DNA from: Pseudomonas grandcourensis
Lineage (GTDB): Bacteria; Pseudomonadota; Gammaproteobacteria; Pseudomonadales; Pseudomonadaceae
DNA: 64,000 bases
Assembly (NCBI RefSeq): GCF_039909015.1
Contig: NZ_CP150919.1
Span: 5,742,501-5,806,500, forward strand
Direction: 5' to 3'
Of the stretch, positions 58,272 to 64,000 are shown piece by piece; positions within the stretch are counted from its first letter, which is position 1, and each line of letters begins with the position of its first letter. The position numbers and the translations under genes are program-made. The notes under the pieces are model-generated. The model ran no database searches. It saw nothing but the letters and a program-made list of their open reading frames with translations, and was not told where the DNA came from.

Positions 58272-58985
58272 TTATGCGTGCCGTGGCATCCAGCGTTCGA
58301 AGCGCACTTCGACCCGCCGGAAGACCGAACTGGAAACCAGCGTGATCAGGTAATAGAACGCCGCCACGGCGAGGTAGAACAGCAAGTAGTGCTTGGTCGA
58401 TGCCGCCGCCTGACGACCCGCTGTCAGCAATTCGCTGTAACCCACCACACTGATCAAGGCGCTTTCCTTGACCAGCACCAGCCACAGGTTGGATAACCCG
58501 GCGATCGCGAAGGGCAGCATGCACGGCAGAATCACCCTTCTCACCAGCAAGCTGCGGGAGATTCCGTAGGCGCGCGCCGCTTCAATCTGACCGTGGGGGA
58601 TGGACTCGATCGCACCGCGAATGATTTCCCCCGAATAGGCGCCCTGCACAATGCCCAACACCACCACGGCAGCCATGAACCCGTTGATCTCGACGCTCGG
58701 CTGGCCGAATGCGGCCAGCGTCAGGTTGATCAGATCGGCACCGGCGTAATAGAGCAGCAGGATCAGCAGCAATTCCGGCACCGCGCGGTAGAGCGTGGTG
58801 TAGCAATTGGCGCAAACGACCATCCAGCGCGGCCCCTTGAGCTTGGTCATGGCCACGACCAGGCCGATGGCCAGCCCCAGGACAAAAGCCCCCAGGGAAA
58901 TCCCCAGGGTCTTGACCATCCCCTGGGCCAGGGCCTGGAGCCAGCCATCGCTGAAGAACAGCCGGGAAATATCAGAAAGTGTCAT
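58272..58985 (-). CDS. Polar amino acid ABC transporter permease (HisQ-type)
   Basis: 237 aa from ATG 58985 (AGGTG six bases upstream; the GTG at 58991 is less likely). Five hydrophobic segments, EAA loop IEAARAYGISRSLLVRRVILP. First permease of the pair. Confidence 0.92.
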   Translation of the reverse strand: MTLSDISRLFFSDGWLQALAQGMVKTLGISLGAFVLGLAIGLVVAMTKLKGPRWMVVCANCYTTLYRAVPELLLILLLYYAGADLINLTLAAFGQPSVEINGFMAAVVVLGIVQGAYSGEIIRGAIESIPHGQIEAARAYGISRSLLVRRVILPCMLPFAIAGLSNLWLVLVKESALISVVGYSELLTAGRQAAASTKHYLLFYLAVAAFYYLITLVSSSVFRRVEVRFERWMPRHA

Positions 58986-59021
58986 GAGCACACCTGTGTT
59001 GGGTTTGCCTGAAGAAGCTGA

Positions 59022-59798
59022 TTACTCAAGGGCCGAGATATCAGACTTGAAGTAGCGCTCACGGATCTTTTCGTAGCTGCCATCGGCACGCAGCGATTGC
59101 AGCGCCACGTTCAAACGCTCGCGCAGGGCATCGTTGCCTTTGCGCACACCCGCGCCCACACCGTCGCCAAACAGCGGGTCAAGCGGGGCCACGCCTTTGC
59201 TGGCGAGCATCGAGTTGTCGGGGTTGTCCAGCAGCGGTTCGACCACCAACTGGTCGGCCAGCATGATGTCGACGCGACCACTGCGCAGGTCGGCGAGGAT
59301 GTCGTCCTGGTCGTTGTAATAACGGATGGTTGAGGTTTCGCCGTAGTACTTCTTGACGAACGCAGCGTGGGTGGTCGAACCCTGCACACCAATGATCTTG
59401 CCCTTGAGGCCGGCCGGGGTCGGTTCGAGTTCCATGCTGCGATCACCGATCCACAGTGCACGGGTGAAGAAGTACGGCTGGGTGAAATCGATCACTTGCT
59501 GACGCTCGGGAGTGATCGACAACGAGTTGAGCACCACGTCCACCTGTTGCGACTTCAGGGCCGGGATCAGGCCGTCCCAGGACATTTCGTTAAGGCTGCA
59601 ATCGGCCTTCATGCGCTCGCACACCGCGGTGATCATCTCCGGTTCAAAGCCACTCCACTCGCCCTTGCCGCTCTTGAACGAGAACGGCGGGTAAGGTTCC
59701 AGGGCGATACCGAACACCAGTTTGTCAGCGGCGAACGAGGTACTGGCGATGCCGGCCAGCAGGCAGGCTTGCAGGGTGATCAACAGAGTTTTCTTCAT
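59022..59798 (-). CDS. Polar amino acid-binding periplasmic protein
   Basis: 258 aa. Signal peptide MKKTLLITLQACLLAGIAST with cleavage near Ala-23, then the SBP_bac_3 pattern YPPFSFKS...GFEPEMITAVCERM. Binds a basic amino acid, by context arginine, and passes it to the HisQM-type permeases. 54 bases after the ATPase gene, same strand. Confidence 0.92.
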   Translation of the reverse strand: MKKTLLITLQACLLAGIASTSFAADKLVFGIALEPYPPFSFKSGKGEWSGFEPEMITAVCERMKADCSLNEMSWDGLIPALKSQQVDVVLNSLSITPERQQVIDFTQPYFFTRALWIGDRSMELEPTPAGLKGKIIGVQGSTTHAAFVKKYYGETSTIRYYNDQDDILADLRSGRVDIMLADQLVVEPLLDNPDNSMLASKGVAPLDPLFGDGVGAGVRKGNDALRERLNVALQSLRADGSYEKIRERYFKSDISALE

Positions 59799-59852
59799 GT
59801 TTTGATGCCTCTTTTCAGGTTGTAGTTATCGAGGTGAAAACATCAGTGCGGG

Positions 59853-60668
59853 TTATCCGCGGTTGTCCTGGGCCATTACGAATTGCCGGCAACGCTCACT
59901 GCGTGGATCGAGCAATACCTGCTGCGGCGTGCCCTCTTCTTCGATCCGGCCTTGATGCAGATAGATGACCTTGCTCGATACGTCCCGGGCAAAGGCCATT
60001 TCGTGGGTGACCAGAATCATCGTCCGCCCCTCTTCGGCGATGCCCTGAATCACCCGCAACACTTCGCCCACCAGCTCAGGGTCAAGGGCCGAGGTCGGCT
60101 CGTCGAACAGCATCACTTGCGGGCGCATGGCCAGAGCGCGGGCAATCGCTACGCGCTGTTGCTGGCCACCGGACAGAAACGAGGGATACACGTTTCGCTT
60201 GTCGATCAGGCCGACTTTTTCCAGCAAGTGTTCGGCATGCGCCGTGGCTTCCTTGCGGTCCTCGCCGAGTACGTACACCGGCGCTTCGATAACGTTTTCC
60301 AGTACGGTGCGATGGGGCCACAGGTTGAAACTCTGGAACACCATGCTCAAACGCGTGCGCAGACGCTCGACCTGACGCGGGTCAGCGATCTGCGCAACGC
60401 CACCGCGCCCGGTCTTCAAACGCACTTCTTCGCCGTTGATTCTCAGGCTGCCGCTGCAGGGGATTTCCAGCAGGTTGATGCAACGCAGCAAGGTACTTTT
60501 GCCCGAACCACTGGAGCCGATCAGCGAGACCACTTCGCCCTCTTTGGCGCGCATCGAAATGCCCTTGAGCACGTGGTGATCGGCATAGCTCTTGTGCAGG
60601 TCATCGATGGCGACGACTGCGGTGTCAGTGTGTGGCTGGGGGATATTCACGTGGGTGAGTGCTTGCAC
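59853..60668 (-). CDS. Polar amino acid ABC transporter ATP-binding protein
   Basis: 271 aa from GTG 60668 (GAGGAT eight bases ahead); GTG 60716 would add 16 residues but has a poor ribosome site. Walker [10 protein letters not shown], signature LSGGQQQRV, Walker [13 protein letters not shown]. HisP-type, cytosolic side. The start choice is not certain. Confidence 0.9.
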   Translation of the reverse strand: MQALTHVNIPQPHTDTAVVAIDDLHKSYADHHVLKGISMRAKEGEVVSLIGSSGSGKSTLLRCINLLEIPCSGSLRINGEEVRLKTGRGGVAQIADPRQVERLRTRLSMVFQSFNLWPHRTVLENVIEAPVYVLGEDRKEATAHAEHLLEKVGLIDKRNVYPSFLSGGQQQRVAIARALAMRPQVMLFDEPTSALDPELVGEVLRVIQGIAEEGRTMILVTHEMAFARDVSSKVIYLHQGRIEEEGTPQQVLLDPRSERCRQFVMAQDNRG

Positions 60669-60718
60669 GTCTGGATCCTCGAATTCTGATTGTTCAGGCA
60701 GGCCGGGCAACGCCACGA

Positions 60719-62302
60719 CTACTCGTCGTCACGCGCCGGGATCCACCACTCTTCGCCACGCACGGTGCGTATGTACTCCGGCCAGCGGAAGCGATGGGGG
60801 GCTTGAAAGTCGGCCGGCAACAGCGGCGCCTGCCAGTGCTCACCGCCGATGCCGCCGCCGGTGCGCTGGTTGAACTCGTCCTTGGCAGCCTTGAGCAAAT
60901 CGTCGTTGCAGAACAGGTCGAGCAAGGTGTTGGCAATGGTTTTCGCCGCCACTTCGATCATCGGATCGATGGTCTGCGGTATGCCGCCCAAGGCATTGGA
61001 AACCCAATCCGGGTACACATGGCCGGCGGGGGCGCTGAGCATCGGGCGGGCCACCAGCAGACGCACGGTCGGGCAATGCCAGGTGTATTCGGGGTAGTCG
61101 TCGGAGGTCAGGTACTTCTGCCATGCCGGCATTTGCAGGCGTATCTGCCGTTCGCATTCCTGCGGGTCGATCAGTTGTTCGGTGGCCGGCAGGAAAGGTT
61201 CCGCCATCGGTTCCAGACCGAGATTGCTCTGGATCTCACGGGCAATCTCACAGGCTTCTGTACCCCATCGCGGTGCGCCGACGGCGGCCAGGTTGCTGTA
61301 TGTCGCCCGCGCCAGCACATGGTTGGGCAGACCGCCACGGGACTTGCAGACCCAAGTCTTTTTCCACTGGCAACCGGTGGCCATCGCCGCAGCGGCGGCG
61401 TTGTTATCCATCACCTGGGAAATGGTTTCGGCCTGCTCGATCGAATCGCAACGCAGCAGGTACTGGATCTGTGACAGGTGCGGTGGCAGGTTGTCGGCGG
61501 TGGCCTGCCCGGCCGTCAGGATGGCCTCGTTGTAACTCCACAAACCGGTGAACGGCAGGGTCGAACGGCGCAGGCTCTCGTTGAGGTTGTAGAAGTGCAT
61601 CAGCGCATCGTTGGCGCCCGGTGCCCGCGCAGCCAGGTGATTCTGCGGGATCGGACTATAGCGGTCGGCGGCAATCCAGTTTTCCGGGTCTTCGCAGGTG
61701 AAGCTGTAGATGTAGGCGTAAGCAATGCCGCAATGGGTATCCCAGGTGGTGGTGTTGTTCAGCGGCAACATGTAGGTGGGGTGAAAGCTGATGGCCGCAT
61801 CCAGGTTGTCGTAGTAACCCTTGGCCGCGTGTACGGGTTTGGACGCACGGAGCTTTTCCGCCGGCTCACCAAAGAAACGAATGGTGCCCTCGATGCCGAA
61901 CTCAAGCATCGCCGCCTTCGCCGCGAGCACCCCGCCCAACGCGCTGATACCCAGCGCAGAGTGCGGATCGGTGTGGCCCGGGGCGAACCGCGACAAACCT
62001 TCGCGGGGCATCTTGCGGGTAGTGGCAGCCTGGCAATTACCGGGGACCGCATCGTATTCGGCGTAGGTCGCCAGCACCGGTCCCTGGCCATTACTGAAGG
62101 TTGCGCAAAACGCGGTGGGCATGCCGCCGCTGTTTTCTTCGACGGTGAAACCTTCCTTGCGCAACAGATCCACATACCAGGCACATGACTTGTACTCGCG
62201 AAACGCGGGCTCCGCGTAGTGCCAGATGATCTGGTGCCAATCCGATAACTGCTGACGATGCTGGTCGATCCACTTCAGGGCAAATCTCTTCTGCAATTCC
62301 AT
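60719..62302 (-). CDS. M20-family metallohydrolase, AbgB-like
   Basis: 527 aa from ATG 62302 (TAGGAG eight bases upstream; longer frames lie in sequence antisense to the aruI end). M20-type ligands: APGHTDPHSALG (about 115-126), GEPAEK (about 152-157), later His near the C-terminus. Length and the insertion after residue 190 fit the AbgB subfamily, which cleaves p-aminobenzoyl-glutamate-type amides. Second gene of the arginine operon. I infer that it opens an N-acyl or amide-linked arginine or guanidino compound before transamination; this is unproven. Confidence 0.85.
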   Translation of the reverse strand: MELQKRFALKWIDQHRQQLSDWHQIIWHYAEPAFREYKSCAWYVDLLRKEGFTVEENSGGMPTAFCATFSNGQGPVLATYAEYDAVPGNCQAATTRKMPREGLSRFAPGHTDPHSALGISALGGVLAAKAAMLEFGIEGTIRFFGEPAEKLRASKPVHAAKGYYDNLDAAISFHPTYMLPLNNTTTWDTHCGIAYAYIYSFTCEDPENWIAADRYSPIPQNHLAARAPGANDALMHFYNLNESLRRSTLPFTGLWSYNEAILTAGQATADNLPPHLSQIQYLLRCDSIEQAETISQVMDNNAAAAAMATGCQWKKTWVCKSRGGLPNHVLARATYSNLAAVGAPRWGTEACEIAREIQSNLGLEPMAEPFLPATEQLIDPQECERQIRLQMPAWQKYLTSDDYPEYTWHCPTVRLLVARPMLSAPAGHVYPDWVSNALGGIPQTIDPMIEVAAKTIANTLLDLFCNDDLLKAAKDEFNQRTGGGIGGEHWQAPLLPADFQAPHRFRWPEYIRTVRGEEWWIPARDDE

Positions 62303-62321
62303 GCGGTTCACTCCTAACGGT

Positions 62322-63923
62322 TCAGGCAGACAGGAAAGCGGCGGCGTCCAGTTCCAGCAGAATCGGTTGACGGGTGTGGACCTGGCTGGCAAGTACCTCG
62401 CGCAACTGCTCAAGGCTGCTAATGCCGATGTGGGCGACGTGGCAGGACTTGGCCAATGCGGCAAAGTCCGGTGGCAGGATGTCCACGCCCAATGGGGGAA
62501 TATCGCGGTTGGTCATGTAGTCGCGGATTTCGGCATAGCAGTGGTTGTTCCACAGCACCACGATCACCCCCAACTCCGCTTCACGGGCAGCGATCAGTTC
62601 GGCACTGGAGAACTGCACGCCACCATCGCCGACCACCGCCACCACGGGACGATCAGGCGCGGCGAGCTTGGCGCCGATGGCCGCCGGCAAGCCGTAACCC
62701 AAGGTGCCAAAGCCTGTGCCGGCGTTGAACCAGCTGTTGGCTTGCGGGGCGCGATAACCCAGCGCGCCCTGATACACCGGCTGGGTCGAATCGCCGACCA
62801 CGATCGGTGCGGGCAGGCTGTCGCGCAGGGTGTCGAGCATCTGCTGCATGATGTTCTGCTTGCTGCTCCAGCCGGACCGTTCGGCAGCATTGACCTGTGC
62901 TACACGCTGATGGGCCCAGTCGCTGGCGCAAGCTTCAGGCACTGCCGTCAGGAGCGCTTGCAGCCCTTGCCCGGCATCGCCCAGCAAGCCCACGTCGGCG
63001 CGAGCCGCCCCCAGGATCTGCAAGGGATCGATGTCCAGGCGAATCAGCGGCGCATTAAGTGACAGCGGCCCCAGACCGAAGAAGTCGTAATCGGTTTCCC
63101 CCAATTCGGTACCGACCGCCAATACCACGTCGGCTTCGGCAAACAGTGCACGGCCATGAGCCGACGACTGAACCCCGTCGAGCAACAGCGGGTGCTCCGG
63201 CGCCAGCAGGCCACGGGCATTGGTGGTCAGGGCGACCGGCGCCTGCAACTTTTCCGCCAGCGCCTGCACCAGCGGGCCTGCGCCTCGGGCGCCGCCACCG
63301 GCGAGGATCAACGGCTTGCGCGCCGCCGCCAGCAGTTTCACCGCCGCCGCAATATTCGCCGCCGCCGGCGCCGGGGCTTGCGGCAAGGTACGTGGGCGCA
63401 GGTCGAGGTTGTCGGCCGGAATTTCCAGCACGTCCAACGGAATTTCGATGTGCACTGGACGCGGGCGGGCACAGCCGAACAGTGCGAAGGCGCGGGCAAG
63501 CACTTCCGGCAATTCATCGGGCCGCTGCAAGGTATGGCTGAAGGCGCAGACCCCGGCGACCACTGCACGCTGGTCGGGCATTTCATGCAGGTAGCCGTGG
63601 CCCAGGCGTTGATGTTCGCGGCGGCTGGTGGTGGAAATCACCAGCATCGGCACCGAGTCGGCGTAGGCCTGGCCCATGGCGGTGAGGATGTTTGTCATGC
63701 CGGGGCCGGTAATGATAAAGCACACGCCGGGCTTGCCGCTGGCACGGGCATAGCCGTCCGCCATGAAGCCTGCACCCTGTTCGTGACGCGGGCTGATGTG
63801 GCGCAGAGAACTGCCGTGCAGCCCGCGATAAAGCTCGACCGTGTGCACACCGGGAATGCCGAACACCGACTCCACGCCGTAGCCTTCAAGTAACCGGACG
63901 AGCGCCTGGGCACAACTGGTCAT
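62322..63923 (-). CDS. aruI: ThDP-dependent 2-ketoarginine decarboxylase, AruI-like
   Basis: 533 aa. Catalytic Glu48 in SPRHEQGAGF; ThDP/Mg motif GDGGVQFSSAELIAARE...NNHCY about 427-455. It resembles AruI, which decarboxylates 2-ketoarginine to 4-guanidinobutyraldehyde in the arginine transaminase pathway; acetolactate-synthase-like enzymes share the fold, but the aruH gene in the same operon favours AruI. First gene of the operon: promoter expected in 63924-64000, GAGG ahead of the ATG. Confidence 0.85.
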   Translation of the reverse strand: MTSCAQALVRLLEGYGVESVFGIPGVHTVELYRGLHGSSLRHISPRHEQGAGFMADGYARASGKPGVCFIITGPGMTNILTAMGQAYADSVPMLVISTTSRREHQRLGHGYLHEMPDQRAVVAGVCAFSHTLQRPDELPEVLARAFALFGCARPRPVHIEIPLDVLEIPADNLDLRPRTLPQAPAPAAANIAAAVKLLAAARKPLILAGGGARGAGPLVQALAEKLQAPVALTTNARGLLAPEHPLLLDGVQSSAHGRALFAEADVVLAVGTELGETDYDFFGLGPLSLNAPLIRLDIDPLQILGAARADVGLLGDAGQGLQALLTAVPEACASDWAHQRVAQVNAAERSGWSSKQNIMQQMLDTLRDSLPAPIVVGDSTQPVYQGALGYRAPQANSWFNAGTGFGTLGYGLPAAIGAKLAAPDRPVVAVVGDGGVQFSSAELIAAREAELGVIVVLWNNHCYAEIRDYMTNRDIPPLGVDILPPDFAALAKSCHVAHIGISSLEQLREVLASQVHTRQPILLELDAAAFLSA

Positions 63924-64000
63924 GCGAGCACCTCTTTATTCTTATTGGGAATTCCAGGCTCACAGAGACCTGAACCGAGGGCCCTAGTATTGGTGACGAA

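Overview
The window is chromosomal DNA of a Pseudomonas, most likely of the P. fluorescens/P. putida side of the genus. Three things point there. The GC content and C/G-rich third codon positions fit. The REP/REPIN repeats have the cores typical of that group. The gene order mqo - PA4642-type gene - wbuC-type cupin - hpt / upp - uraA - hemH - TIGR01777 gene - photolyase locus - pagL - murI - moeB - prmC - prfA - hemA / TPR gene - lolB - ispE - tRNA-Gln - prs - rplY - pth - ychF is, from memory, the order in P. aeruginosa PAO1 and P. putida. I saw no prophage, insertion sequence, integrase or CRISPR array.

Layout. 1-7.1 kb: a truncated MalT-like (LAL) LuxR regulator beside a DUF1329/DUF1302 envelope pair and an acyl-CoA ligase, which looks like a module for handling hydrophobic acyl substrates. 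7.2-18.5 kb: housekeeping and small genes: LysE exporter, D-2-hydroxyacid dehydrogenase, rsmC, a TMEM165/Gdt1 manganese exporter behind a yybP-ykoY Mn2+ riboswitch, M48 lipoprotein protease, a dCache chemoreceptor, YedK/HMCES, an acyltransferase and yajG. 18.5-26.9 kb: mqo with a long upstream region, then purine/pyrimidine salvage (hpt, upp, uraA) and hemH.

27.0-32.6 kb is the most interesting part: a renalase-type flavoenzyme, a DUF523-DUF1722 protein, a MerR-family regulator resembling class II LitR/PplR, a DNA photolyase, a 34-codon ORF that overlaps its neighbours by ATGA at both ends, and an SDR protein whose catalytic Tyr is replaced by Cys. Three sites close to the PplR1 consensus T(G/A)TACA-N12-TGTA(C/T)A lie in the two control regions, so I read this as a light-inducible photoprotection island.

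33-45.6 kb: conserved essential genes (pagL, murI, moeB, prmC, prfA, hemA on the minus strand; TPR lipoprotein, lolB, ispE, tRNA-Gln, prs, rplY, pth, ychF on the plus strand). 45.7-56.0 kb: an apparently accessory block between ychF and tRNA-Met: an Fsr-type MFS pump, a second chemoreceptor, and a LysR regulator divergent from a PotABCD-type importer plus an amidase. 56.3-63.9 kb: a seven-gene minus-strand operon for arginine uptake and transamination (aruI-like ThDP decarboxylase, AbgB-like M20 hydrolase, polar amino acid ABC importer, aruH-like aminotransferase).
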